Assembly (NCBI RefSeq): GCF_002803845.1
Contig: NZ_CP024985.1
Coordinates: forward strand, 2,480,001 to 2,544,000
Direction: 5' to 3'
DNA length: 64,000 bases
DNA from: Streptomyces lavendulae subsp. lavendulae
Lineage (GTDB): Bacteria > Actinomycetota > Actinomycetes > Streptomycetales > Streptomycetaceae
Shown here: positions 35,610 through 44,148 of the stretch, piece after piece
How the letters are laid out: every line of letters begins with the position of its first letter
How positions within the stretch are numbered: the stretch's first letter is position 1
Notes under the pieces: generated by a model
The model's input: the letters and a program-made list of their open reading frames with translations, nothing else
Told to the model about the DNA's origin: nothing
The model's database searches: none
Made by a program: the position numbers and the translations under genes

Positions 35610-36854
35610 TCAAAGGGGCAACGTGACACGCATCACGAGGCCACCACCCTCGCGCGGCGTCGCGAGGATGCGGCCGCCGTGCGCGCGCGCCACGGAGCGC
35701 GCGATCGACAGACCGAGCCCGACACCCTTGTCGCTGCCCGTGCGCTCCGTACGCAGCCGTCTGAAGGGCTCGAAGAGGTTGTCCACCTCGTAGGCGGGAA
35801 CCACGGGACCCGTGTTCGAGACGAGGAGCACCGCCTGGCCGTGCTGGACCTCGGTCGTGACCTCCACCCAGCCGCCCTCCGGCACGTTGTACCGGACGGC
35901 GTTCTGCACCAGGTTGAGGGCGATCCGCTCCAGCAGGACGCCGTTGCCCTGGATCACGGCCAGTGCCCGCTCGCCGCGGATCTCCACGCCCTTCGCCACG
36001 GCCTCCGCGCGCGCCTGGTCGATGGCGCGCGAGGCGACCTCCGCCAGGTCGACCGGTTTGCGCTCGACGATCTGGTTCTCGCTGCGGGCCAGCAGCAGCA
36101 GGCCCTCGACCAGCTGCTCGCTGCGCTCGTTGGTGGCCAGCAGGGTCTTGCCCAGCTGCTGGAGCTCCACCGGTGCTCCGGGATCCGAGAGGTGGACCTC
36201 CAGCAGCGTCCGGTTGATCGCCAGGGGGGTCCGCAACTCGTGCGAGGCGTTGGCCACGAAGCGTTGCTGGGCCGTGAAGGCCCGCTCCAGGCGGTCCAGC
36301 ATCTCGTCGAAGGTGTCGGCCAGCTCCTTCAGCTCGTCGTCCGGCCCGTCCAGCTCGATCCGACGGGTCAGGTCGGAGCCGACCACGCGGCGGGCGGTAC
36401 GGGTGATCTTGCCCAGCGGCGAGAGCACCCGGCCGGCCATCGCGTAGCCGAAGGCGAAGGCGATGATGCTGAGGCCCAGGAGGGCCATCAGGGACCGGCG
36501 CAGCAGGTCGTCCAGGGCGTGCTTGCGCTGGTCGAGGATGCACTGTCCGATCGCGGCGTTGAACTGGTCGATCGACTGGTCGATGCCCACCCCGGAACAG
36601 GTGGTGCTGGAGACCTCGACCTTCTGACCGCCGACGATCTTGAACGGGAGCGCGTTGCCCTCCCGCAGCGCCTGGGCGGCCAGCAGGTAGATGATCGACA
36701 GCAGCAGGATCCCGGCGATCAGGAACATGCCGCCGTACAGCAGCGTGAGCCGTATCCGGATGGTCGGTCTCAGCCAAGGGAAGGGACCCTCGGGCTGGCC
36801 GGGGTCCCAGGTCGGTTTCGGTGGCGCCGTCGGTGGCGCAGGGGTCGCGGCCAT
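35610..36854 (-). CDS. cutS: Sensor histidine kinase CutS
   Basis: Two-transmembrane sensor kinase of 414 residues, the length I recall for Streptomyces CutS. Helices are near 33-60 and 120-142, with an extracellular sensor domain between them that contains exactly two cysteines (Cys86 and Cys105). HAMP follows, then the HisKA motif with His205 (NASHELRTPL), the N-box NLVQNAVRYN and GVGLGLSIARS. Work on S. coelicolor and S. venezuelae links CutRS to extracytoplasmic redox and secretion stress and to antibiotic output, with the sensor cysteines central. It lies 4 bp after cutR. Confidence 0.88.
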   Translation of the reverse strand: MAATPAPPTAPPKPTWDPGQPEGPFPWLRPTIRIRLTLLYGGMFLIAGILLLSIIYLLAAQALREGNALPFKIVGGQKVEVSSTTCSGVGIDQSIDQFNAAIGQCILDQRKHALDDLLRRSLMALLGLSIIAFAFGYAMAGRVLSPLGKITRTARRVVGSDLTRRIELDGPDDELKELADTFDEMLDRLERAFTAQQRFVANASHELRTPLAINRTLLEVHLSDPGAPVELQQLGKTLLATNERSEQLVEGLLLLARSENQIVERKPVDLAEVASRAIDQARAEAVAKGVEIRGERALAVIQGNGVLLERIALNLVQNAVRYNVPEGGWVEVTTEVQHGQAVLLVSNTGPVVPAYEVDNLFEPFRRLRTERTGSDKGVGLGLSIARSVARAHGGRILATPREGGGLVMRVTLPL

Positions 36855-36858
36855 CCGG

Positions 36859-37512
36859 TCAGATCCGGTATCCGGAGCCGGGCACGGTCACGATGACCGG
36901 CGGCTCGCCGAGTTTGCGGCGCAGGGTCATGACGGTGACGCGGACCACGTTGGTGAACGGGTCGGTGTTCTCGTCCCAGGCCTTCTCCAGCAGCTGCTCG
37001 GCGGAGACCACGGTCCCCTCGCTGCGCATGAGCACCTCCAGCACCGCGAACTCCTTCGGTGCCAGCTGGACCTCCTTGCCCTCCCGGAACACCTCGCGCC
37101 GGTTGGGGTCCAGCTTGATCCCGGCCCGTTCCAGCACCGGCGGCAGCGCCACCGTCGTGCGCCGTCCCAGGGCCCGGACGCGGGCGGTCAGTTCGGTGAA
37201 GGCGAAGGGCTTGGGCAGGTAGTCGTCCGCCCCCAGCTCCAGGCCCTCGACCCGGTCGCTCACGTCGCCGGAGGCGGTGAGCATGAGCACCCGGGTGGGC
37301 ATGCCGAGTTCGATGATCCGGCGGCAGACGTCGTCCCCGTGCACCAGGGGAAGGTCCCGGTCGAGCACCACCACGTCGTAGTCGTTCACCCCGACGCGCT
37401 CCAGGGCCGCGGCGCCGTCGTACACGACGTCCACGGCCATGGCCTCCCGGCGCAGGCCGGTGGCCACCGCATCGGCGAGCAGTTGCTCGTCCTCGACGAC
37501 GAGTACGCGCAC
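36859..37512 (-). CDS. cutR: Response regulator CutR
   Basis: OmpR-family regulator of 217 residues. The receiver domain has EDE at 7-9, phospho-acceptor Asp51 (VVVLDRDLP) and Lys in PKPFAFTEL; the winged helix has LAPKEFAVLEVLMRSEG and TNVVRVTVMTLRRKL. The start GTG 37512 follows AAGGAAGGAAA. The size and partner agree with CutR. It is encoded directly upstream of its kinase. Confidence 0.9.
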   Translation of the reverse strand: MRVLVVEDEQLLADAVATGLRREAMAVDVVYDGAAALERVGVNDYDVVVLDRDLPLVHGDDVCRRIIELGMPTRVLMLTASGDVSDRVEGLELGADDYLPKPFAFTELTARVRALGRRTTVALPPVLERAGIKLDPNRREVFREGKEVQLAPKEFAVLEVLMRSEGTVVSAEQLLEKAWDENTDPFTNVVRVTVMTLRRKLGEPPVIVTVPGSGYRI

Positions 37513-37794
37513 GTCGTTTCCTTCCTTCGAGCCCAGAAGGGCACACGTGTATTGCGCCTCCATCCTGCCGGTTTCCGCCGTAAACCGGCTGTAAGGCGCC
37601 CCTGGGGCCGTCCGGGGACGGGTTTGCGGGGTGGATGAGGGGTGTGGATGGGGTGGAGGTGAGGATTCCCTCGTCTTACGAGGTTTCTGGGACCGGGGTG
37701 CCGGGGAGGACGTCAGCACACCCCAACCACTCCATGACGGCGGACTGCTCCGTGCTCGTCCGCCGCCGACCCACGAAGAGGGGGCGCACCCACC

Positions 37795-37962
37795 ATGGAC
37801 GCATTCACCGCGGGTCTTCTGCAGCGCATCAAAGCCACGCAGTCGGACCTCAGCAAGGCCCGTGAGACGGGCGACGACTACCTCGCGGATGTGGAGCAGG
37901 CCGAGCTGGAAGATCTCCAGCGGCTCGCGGCGGAACACGGCGTCGCCGTGACCGCCGCCTGA
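37795..37962 (+). CDS. Small conserved Streptomyces protein
   Basis: Small acidic protein of 55 residues (MDAFTAGLLQRIKATQSDLS...), predicted to be all-helical with a coiled-coil-like heptad pattern through DLSKARETGDDYLADVEQ. It is preceded by GAAGAGGGGG. It lies divergent from cutR in a 280-bp gap and ends at a strong terminator, which supports it being a real gene. Function unknown. Confidence 0.75.
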   Translation: MDAFTAGLLQRIKATQSDLSKARETGDDYLADVEQAELEDLQRLAAEHGVAVTAA

Positions 37963-38003
37963 CCCGTCGGCACCGGCACAGCAACACCCGGCACGAAAGC
38001 TCG

Positions 38004-38043
38004 AACGGGCCCCGGCCGCCGTCCGTGGCGGCCGGGGCCCGTT
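38004..38043. terminator. Bidirectional terminator between the small protein and the phosphatase gene
   Basis: A perfect 17-bp stem AACGGGCCCCGGCCGCC (38004-38020) pairs with 38027-38043 around a GTCCGT loop. It lies between two convergent genes. Confidence 0.85.
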
Positions 38044-38051
38044 CCATGCCG

Positions 38052-38855
38052 TCAGTCGTGCCAGGCCCCGGCTTCCTCCAGCAGCGGCTGGAGCGAGGCG
38101 AACACCGCCGGGGAGGCCGCGAGCGTCAGCTCGCCGGAGGCGGGCTCCCCGGGCCGGCCGCCCGTCAGCGCGCCTGCCTCCCGCGCGATCAGCTCGCCCG
38201 CGGCCAGGTCCCACGGGTTGAGCCCGCGCTCGTAGTGCCCGTCGAGGCGCCCCGCGGCCACGTCGCACAGGTCCAGCGCCGCCGAGCCGCCCCGCCGGAT
38301 GTCCCGCACCAGCGGGATGATCCGCCGCACGACCTCGGCCTGGTGGGCCCGCCGGGTCTGGACGTACGCGAAGCCGGTGCTCAGCAGCGCCTGGTCCAGC
38401 GGTGCGTCGGCCCGGCAGGCCAGCCGCTCGCCGCCCAGCCATGCGCCGCCCCCGAGCACCGCGTGGTACGTCTCGCCGCGCATCGGCGCCGCGACGACGC
38501 CGACCACGGTCTCGCCGCGGTACTCGGCGGCGATGGAGACGCCCCAGCTCGGCAGCCCGTAGAGGTAGTTCACGGTGCCGTCCAGCGGGTCGACGACCCA
38601 GCGGACCCCGCTCGTGCCCGGGGTGTCGGCACCCTCCTCGCCGAGCAGGCCGTCCTCGGGCCGGCGCTCCGCGAGCAGGCCCGTGATGAGCTTCTCGGCC
38701 GCGATGTCCATCTCGGTCACCACGTCGATCGGACTGCTCTTCGTCGCCGCCACCGCCAGGTCGGCGGGGCGCCCGTCGCGCAGCAGCTCACCCGCCTGCC
38801 GGGCGGCCTCCAGGGCCACTTCCAGCAGTTCGGCCTTCGACTCTTCGGAGATCAC
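38052..38855 (-). CDS. Inositol monophosphatase-family phosphatase
   Basis: Mg2+-dependent phosphatase of 267 residues. Metal-site motifs are visible: LGEEGAD, WVVDPLDGTVNY and the late NPWDLAAGELIARE. Family members dephosphorylate inositol-1-phosphate, histidinol phosphate or related sugar phosphates; the substrate cannot be told from sequence. It follows hemH by 12 bp on the same strand, so the two are probably co-transcribed. Confidence 0.9.
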   Translation of the reverse strand: MISEESKAELLEVALEAARQAGELLRDGRPADLAVAATKSSPIDVVTEMDIAAEKLITGLLAERRPEDGLLGEEGADTPGTSGVRWVVDPLDGTVNYLYGLPSWGVSIAAEYRGETVVGVVAAPMRGETYHAVLGGGAWLGGERLACRADAPLDQALLSTGFAYVQTRRAHQAEVVRRIIPLVRDIRRGGSAALDLCDVAAGRLDGHYERGLNPWDLAAGELIAREAGALTGGRPGEPASGELTLAASPAVFASLQPLLEEAGAWHD

Positions 38856-38867
38856 GTTCCCACTCCC

Positions 38868-40028
38868 TCACGCGTACGGGCTGTCCGCGCCCGCGGCGGC
38901 GGGCCGGGGCCCCCGCGCCGGGCAGCAGCCCACGGCACACAGATCATGACTCGGGCCCAGCAGGCCCAGCGCACAGCGCTCCACGCCCTCGCCCCGCTCC
39001 GCCGCGGCCCGCTCCAGCACGAGGTCGCGCACGGCCGCCGCGAACCGCGGGTCCGCGCCGACCGTCGCCGACCGGGCGACGGGCAGGCCCAGTTCGGCGG
39101 CCTTCGCCGTGGCCTCGGTGTCGAGGTCGTACAGGACCTCCATGTGGTCGGAGACGAAGCCGATCGGCACCATCACCGCCGCGGGGGCGCCCGCCGCGTG
39201 CAGGGCCTCCAGGTGGTCGCAGACGTCGGGCTCCAGCCACGGGACGTGCGGGGCGCCGCTGCGCGACTGGTAGACGAGCTCCCAGGGCCGCCCGGTTCCC
39301 GTCTCCGCCCGGACCGCGTCGGCGATCACCCGGGCCACGTCCAGGTGCTGCCGGACGTAGGCGCCGCCCTCGCCGTGCTCCTCGACGGGGCCCGAGGTGT
39401 CGGCGGCCGCGGTCGGGATGGAGTGGGTGGTGAAGACCAGGTGCGCGCCGTCGCGGACCTCCTCCGGCAGACCGGCCAGCGAGGCGAGCACGCCGTCGAT
39501 CATGGGCTGCACGAAGCCGGGGTGGTTGAAGTAGTGCCGCAGCTTGTCGACCCGGGGCAGTTCGGCCACGCCCTCCTCCGCGAGGGTGGCCAGGGCGTCC
39601 GCGAGGTTCTCCCGGTACTGGCGGCAGCCCGAGTACGAGGCGTAGGCGCTGGTGGCCAGGACGGCGATGCGGCGCCTCCCGTCGGCGGCCATCTCGCGCA
39701 GCACGTCGGTCAGGTACGGGGCCCAGTTCCGGTTGCCCCAGTACACCGGCAGGTCCAGCCCGTGCCCGGCGAAGTCCTTGCGCAGCGCGTCCAGCAGCTC
39801 GCGGTTCTGCCCGTTGATGGGGCTGACGCCGCCGAAGCCGAAGTAGTGCTGCCCGACCTCCTTGAGCCGCTCGCGCGGGATCCCGCGCCCGCGGGTGACG
39901 TTCTCCAGGAACGGCACGACGTCGTCGGGTCCCTCGGGGCCGCCGAAGGACAGCAGCAGGAGGGCGTCGTAGGGGGCGGCGAGGCCTTCGGCCACGGGCG
40001 CTTCGGGGGCACGGAGCTGGTCTGACAT
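38868..40028 (-). CDS. hemH: Ferrochelatase, probably coproporphyrin ferrochelatase
   Basis: Inserts ferrous iron into the porphyrin ring; 386 residues. In actinobacteria the enzyme acts on coproporphyrin III (CpfC) before decarboxylation by HemQ. Seen here: [38 protein letters not shown], the catalytic His region TTHSIPTA, and the late [15 protein letters not shown]. The C-terminal cysteines (CALG...LCAVGCCP) probably hold a [2Fe-2S] cluster. An iron-box-like sequence lies 65 bp upstream. Confidence 0.95.
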   Translation of the reverse strand: MSDQLRAPEAPVAEGLAAPYDALLLLSFGGPEGPDDVVPFLENVTRGRGIPRERLKEVGQHYFGFGGVSPINGQNRELLDALRKDFAGHGLDLPVYWGNRNWAPYLTDVLREMAADGRRRIAVLATSAYASYSGCRQYRENLADALATLAEEGVAELPRVDKLRHYFNHPGFVQPMIDGVLASLAGLPEEVRDGAHLVFTTHSIPTAAADTSGPVEEHGEGGAYVRQHLDVARVIADAVRAETGTGRPWELVYQSRSGAPHVPWLEPDVCDHLEALHAAGAPAAVMVPIGFVSDHMEVLYDLDTEATAKAAELGLPVARSATVGADPRFAAAVRDLVLERAAAERGEGVERCALGLLGPSHDLCAVGCCPARGPRPAAAGADSPYA

Positions 40029-40092
40029 GCCTCGAATCCTGCCACCCGGGGTTCGCCGTGGAGAACCGCCCGGTCCGCATCGCGGACGCGTC

Positions 40093-40111
40093 GCAGGTAA
40101 GGTGACCCTAA
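40093..40111. promoter_or_regulatory. Iron-box-like site (IdeR/DmdR type) between hemH and the MFS gene
   Basis: The 19-bp sequence GCAGGTAAGGTGACCCTAA agrees with the actinobacterial iron box TTAGGTTAGGCTAACCTAA at about 13 positions, including AGGT, AAGG and CCTAA blocks with correct symmetry. It is 65 bp upstream of hemH and 102 bp upstream of the divergent MFS gene, so DmdR1 could repress either one. Confidence 0.6.
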
Positions 40112-40212
40112 GTTCAATTGGCCGGACGGGGCTCCCGCGTCCGGTCCCCGTGCGGGTCCCGTGTCGGCGGTCGTAACCTGTATGGGCCGACGACGTCCCT
40201 TACGGAGACACC

Positions 40213-41469
40213 TTGCCCAGTCCCTATCGCGCGATCTTCGCGGCCCCCGGCACCAAGGGCTTCAGTGCCGCCGGCCTCATAGGCCGGCTGCCGATCTCCA
40301 TGGTGGGCGTCGGCATCCTGACGATGATCTCCGAGATAACCGGGCGCTACGCGATGGCCAGCGCCCTCACCGGCACCCTGGCCCTCGCCGCCGCGGTCAT
40401 CGGCCCCCAGGTCTCCCGGCTGGTGGACCAGTACGGGCAGCGCCGGGTCCTGCGCCCCGCCACGCTGATCTCCGTCGCCGCGGTCGCCGGGCTCCTGCTG
40501 GCCGCCGCGAACGGCCTCCCCGACTGGACCCTCTTCGTCTTCGCCGCGATCGCGGGCTGCGTACCGAGCGTCGGCTCGATGGTCCGCGCCCGCTGGACCA
40601 CGCTCTACCGGGACTCCCCCCGCGAGCTGCACACCGCGTACTCCTTCGAGTCCGTCGTCGACGAGGTCTGCTTCATCTTCGGCCCGATCCTCGCCATCGG
40701 GCTCTCCACCACCTGGTTCCCCGAGGCCGGACCGCTGATCGCGGCCGTCTGCCTGCTCGTCGGCGTCTGGCTGCTCACCGCGCAGCGCTCCACCGAGCCC
40801 GCCCCGCACCCGCGCGAGGCGCAGGCGAAGCGCACCTCGGCCCTGCGCTCCCCCGGTCTGCAGGTGCTGACGGCCACCTTCGTGGCCACCGGAGCGATCT
40901 TCGGCTCCATCGACGTGTCCACCCTCGCCTTCGCCGAGGAGCAGGGCAACAAGTCTTCCGCCAGCTTCATCCTGGCCATCTGGGCGGCCGGATCCTGCCT
41001 GGCCGGCATCGTCTTCGGGCTGCTCCATCTCAAGGGCCGGACGGAACGCCGGTGGGTACTGGGCATCTGTGCGATGGCCGTGAGTATGATCCCCCTCCTA
41101 CTGGCCGGGAACCTTCCGTTTCTGGCCGTGGCGCTCTTCGTCTCGGGCCTCGCCATCGCTCCCACGATGATCACCACGATGGCCCTGATCGAAGCGCACG
41201 TCCCACGCGCGAAGCTCACCGAGGGCATGACCTGGATCAGCACCGGCCTGGCGGTCGGGGTCGCGGTCGGCTCCTCCGTGACCGGTCTCGTCATCGACGC
41301 GGCCGGCGCCCAGCGCGGGTACGTCGTCTCGATCGCGGCGGGGACGGCCGCGGCGGCGGTGGCGTTCGCGGGTTACCGCCGGCTGACGAGGCCGGCGCAA
41401 GGGGAGGAGCCTTCCACCGATGGCGACGGGGACAGCAGCGCAGAAGCACCGGCGGACCACGTGGCATAA
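40213..41469 (+). CDS. MFS transporter
   Basis: Major facilitator protein of 418 residues with about twelve helices. The helix 2-3 loop carries GPQVSRLVDQYGQRRVLRPA, close to the MFS motif A, and the middle basic loop separates the two halves. It starts at TTG 40213 behind ACGGAG. The substrate is unknown; an exporter role is likely by family. The iron box in its divergent promoter makes a siderophore or metal-linked substrate possible. Its 3' end overlaps the oxidase gene by 50 bp in another frame. Confidence 0.85.
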   Translation: MPSPYRAIFAAPGTKGFSAAGLIGRLPISMVGVGILTMISEITGRYAMASALTGTLALAAAVIGPQVSRLVDQYGQRRVLRPATLISVAAVAGLLLAAANGLPDWTLFVFAAIAGCVPSVGSMVRARWTTLYRDSPRELHTAYSFESVVDEVCFIFGPILAIGLSTTWFPEAGPLIAAVCLLVGVWLLTAQRSTEPAPHPREAQAKRTSALRSPGLQVLTATFVATGAIFGSIDVSTLAFAEEQGNKSSASFILAIWAAGSCLAGIVFGLLHLKGRTERRWVLGICAMAVSMIPLLLAGNLPFLAVALFVSGLAIAPTMITTMALIEAHVPRAKLTEGMTWISTGLAVGVAVGSSVTGLVIDAAGAQRGYVVSIAAGTAAAAVAFAGYRRLTRPAQGEEPSTDGDGDSSAEAPADHVA

Positions 41470-42748
41470 CTGGGCGGGCAACATCACCGCCACGCCCGCG
41501 CGGGTGGTGAGCCCGGCCTCGGTCGGGGAGCTCCAGGAGGCGGTCCGCAGGGCCGCCGAGGAGGGGTTGCGGGTGAAGGCGGTCGGCACCGGCCACTCCT
41601 TCACCGCGGCGGCCGCGACCGACGGCGTGCTCGTACGGCCCCAGGCCCTGGCCGGGATCCTGTCCGTCGACCGGGCCGCCGGGACGGTCACGGTGGCGGC
41701 CGGCACGGCCCTGAAGGACCTCAACCGGGCCCTGGCCGCCCAGGGGCTGTCGCTCACGAACATGGGCGACATCATGGAACAGACCGTGTCCGGCGCCACG
41801 AGCACCGGCACCCACGGCACCGGCCGGGACTCGGCCTCGATCGCCGCCCAGATCCGCGGCCTGGAACTGGTCACCGCGGACGGCCGGGTCCTGGCCTGTT
41901 CGGAGAAGGAGAACCCGGAGGTCTTCGCCGCCGCCCGGCTCGGCATCGGCGCCCTCGGCATCGTCACCGCCATCACCTTCGCGGTCGAGCCGCTCTTCTT
42001 CCTGACCGCCCGTGAGGAGCCCATGGCCTTCGACCGGGTGACCGCCGAGTTCGACCAGCACGTCGCGGAGAACGAGCACTTCGAGTTCTACTGGTTCCCG
42101 CACACCGGCAACTGCAACACCAAGCGGAACAACCGCAGCCAGGGCCCGGCCGCCCCGCCCGGCGCCGTCAGCGCCTGGGTGGAGGACGAACTGCTCTCCA
42201 ACGGCGTCTTCCAGGCCGTCAACTCGCTGGGCCGCGCCGTCCCCGCGGCCGTCCCCGCGATCGCCCGGGTGGCCAGCCGCGCCCTGTCGGCGCGCACCTA
42301 CACGGACATCCCGTACAAGGTGTTCACCAGCCCGCGCCGGGTGCGCTTCGTGGAGATGGAGTACGCCCTTCCGCGCGAGCGGCTGGTCGAGGCGCTGCGG
42401 GAGCTCAAGGCGATGGTCGACCGCTCCCCGCTGCGGATCAGCTTCCCCGTGGAGGTGCGCACGGCACCGGCCGACGACATCACCCTGTCCACGGCGTCGG
42501 GCCGGGAGAGCGCGTACATCGCGGTGCACATGTACAAGGGCACCCCGTACCAGGCCTACTTCACGGCCGCGGAGCGCATCTTCACCGCGCACGGCGGACG
42601 GCCGCACTGGGGCAAGGTGCACACCCGGGACGCGGAGTACCTCGCCGGGGTCTACCCGCGCTTCGGGGAGTTCACCGCGCTGCGCGACCGGCTGGACCCG
42701 GACCGGGTGTTCGGCAACGACTACCTGCGGCGCGTGCTCGGCGCGTGA
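41420..42748 (+). CDS. D-arabinono-1,4-lactone oxidase-family FAD oxidoreductase
   Basis: Vanillyl-alcohol-oxidase-fold flavoprotein of 442 residues. The FAD domain shows VKAVGTGHSFT and the GATSTGTHGTG loop, and the C-terminal ALO domain ends with HWGKVHT and DPDRVFGNDYLRRVL. It resembles sugar-1,4-lactone oxidases and xylitol or alditol oxidases; the polyol or lactone substrate cannot be read from sequence. The start ATG 41420 lies inside the end of the MFS gene, a 50-bp overlap that indicates tight co-expression. Confidence 0.9.
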   Translation: MATGTAAQKHRRTTWHNWAGNITATPARVVSPASVGELQEAVRRAAEEGLRVKAVGTGHSFTAAAATDGVLVRPQALAGILSVDRAAGTVTVAAGTALKDLNRALAAQGLSLTNMGDIMEQTVSGATSTGTHGTGRDSASIAAQIRGLELVTADGRVLACSEKENPEVFAAARLGIGALGIVTAITFAVEPLFFLTAREEPMAFDRVTAEFDQHVAENEHFEFYWFPHTGNCNTKRNNRSQGPAAPPGAVSAWVEDELLSNGVFQAVNSLGRAVPAAVPAIARVASRALSARTYTDIPYKVFTSPRRVRFVEMEYALPRERLVEALRELKAMVDRSPLRISFPVEVRTAPADDITLSTASGRESAYIAVHMYKGTPYQAYFTAAERIFTAHGGRPHWGKVHTRDAEYLAGVYPRFGEFTALRDRLDPDRVFGNDYLRRVLGA

Positions 42749-42780
42749 GCCCCGGGGGGCGCCCCGCTCAGGGGGTGCGC

Positions 42781-43617
42781 TCAGGGGGTGCCCCCGCCCT
42801 GCGGCTGCGGCTGCGGGCCGTCGGAGCCCGATCCCGTTCCGGTGCCGGAGCCGGAGTCCGTTCCCGTGCCGCCGGTACCGGCTGTCGGGCCGGGCGGGGT
42901 GGCGGACTTCGAGGGCGCGGCGTCCGGGGAGGCCGACGGGGCCGGGGCCGAGGGCGTCGTGGAGGGCGTCGCTCCCGGGCCGGGGCTCCGTCCGCCGGAA
43001 CCGCGGGAGGCCGAGGGGTCCGGGGAGGTCCCGGACCCGGGGGTCTTCCCGTCCTTGCCCCCGCGCTCGCCGGCGCCGCCGCCGTCCCGCCCGTCCCCGG
43101 AGGGCGCGGGGCGGTGGTCGGGGGCCTTGCGCGAGCCGCCCGACAGCAGGGTGCCGCCGTCGCTGCTGATCGAGGTTCCGGCGACGGCCTCGTAGGTCCC
43201 GAGGCCGCCGATGGCGAGGGCGAACGCCGCCCCGGAGGCCAGCGCCGTCCGCTTCCAGCCCCGTACGCGGGTGCCGTGCACGGTGGCCTCGCCGAACTCC
43301 TCCGGGATCCCGCCGGGGCCGGGCGCCCCTGCGGCCTCGGACGACGGCGCCCGGCGGGCCGCGGGGCGGGCGCTCCCGCGCAGTTGGTCGCCGGTGCGCC
43401 GGAAGACGTGCTGGATGACCGGGCCGCCCGCGGTGGCGACCACGCTCACCACGCCGGCGCCCAGGATGGTCCCGTAGACGCCCAGTTTCGAGGCGAGCAG
43501 GGCCGCCGCGACGGTCGCCAGGGAGGAGCCCGCGATCTGGGTGACGCTCAGATCGAGCTTCCGGCCTCCGGACTCCTCCGGTTCGCTTTCCCCCGCCGCC
43601 TTCTGACCCATCGCCAT
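42781..43617 (-). CDS. Hypothetical membrane protein with disordered Pro/Gly/Ser tail
   Basis: Protein of 278 residues. The N-terminal half has two hydrophobic segments (SSLATVAAALLASKLGVYG with the following GTILGAGVVSVVAT) and a third near residue 125 (GAAFALAIGGLGTYEAV). The last 130 residues are a low-complexity tail rich in Gly, Ser, Pro and Thr, as in proteins that span the cell wall. I do not recognise the family. It is convergent with the oxidase gene. Confidence 0.75.
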   Translation of the reverse strand: MAMGQKAAGESEPEESGGRKLDLSVTQIAGSSLATVAAALLASKLGVYGTILGAGVVSVVATAGGPVIQHVFRRTGDQLRGSARPAARRAPSSEAAGAPGPGGIPEEFGEATVHGTRVRGWKRTALASGAAFALAIGGLGTYEAVAGTSISSDGGTLLSGGSRKAPDHRPAPSGDGRDGGGAGERGGKDGKTPGSGTSPDPSASRGSGGRSPGPGATPSTTPSAPAPSASPDAAPSKSATPPGPTAGTGGTGTDSGSGTGTGSGSDGPQPQPQGGGTP

Positions 43618-44148
43618 CCCGGGTGTGTCCTGCCTCTCGCGCTTCTCCTCTTCCAGCAGTTACTGACACCTGGGCGAAAGGGATAGTTCCGTTTCTGGGG
43701 ATTCTGTGAAGCAAGACACCCGAAAACGGACCGGCGTGCAGGTGGGCCCCCTCGCGGACCCGATTTCGGGCAGCCCAACTCCCGCCACCCCGGACAAGTT
43801 CGGCGGCGCGGCGGTCCACCCAGGTGGCCCGAATGGAGTACTGTGGCGAGCCCTGGGGCCGTCCTTCCTTACGGATGTCCGGACTCGGGAGAGGGGCCGA
43901 CTGATGGAGAAACGGCACTCAAGACCGGTGATGCCGCGGTATCGCACGGGCTCCTGCTGCGCACAGTAACCATTCGGTCACTGTGCGTGCCCAACAGGTA
44001 ACCGTGCCATAACGTCGATCAAGGGCGCATGCCCGACACGCCGGTTTAACTCGGCAAGGTTGTGGCAGGCTGCACCCGGGCAGGCCACACTCGACTAGCG
44101 GAAGCAGCGACGCACGTGACGTCGGCAGGCACCACCCGGGAGGTCCCC
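43618..44148. other. Intergenic region upstream of sepH
   Basis: About 530 bp without an established gene. It contains the promoters for the membrane protein (minus) and sepH (plus), and a possible 21-codon open frame with a good ribosome site (listed separately). I see no strong hairpin between that frame and sepH. Confidence 0.5.
43904..43969 (+). CDS. Possible small cysteine-containing leader peptide
   Basis: An open frame of 21 residues, beginning MEKRHSRP and ending GSCCAQ, has a good purine-rich ribosome site (GGAGAGGGG) about eight bases before the ATG. Tandem Cys codons sit at the end of the peptide, 180 nt before sepH. This arrangement would suit cysteine-sensitive attenuation, but I see no alternative hairpins to support it. 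It may simply be a short secreted or spurious ORF. Confidence 0.35.
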   Translation: MEKRHSRPVMPRYRTGSCCAQ

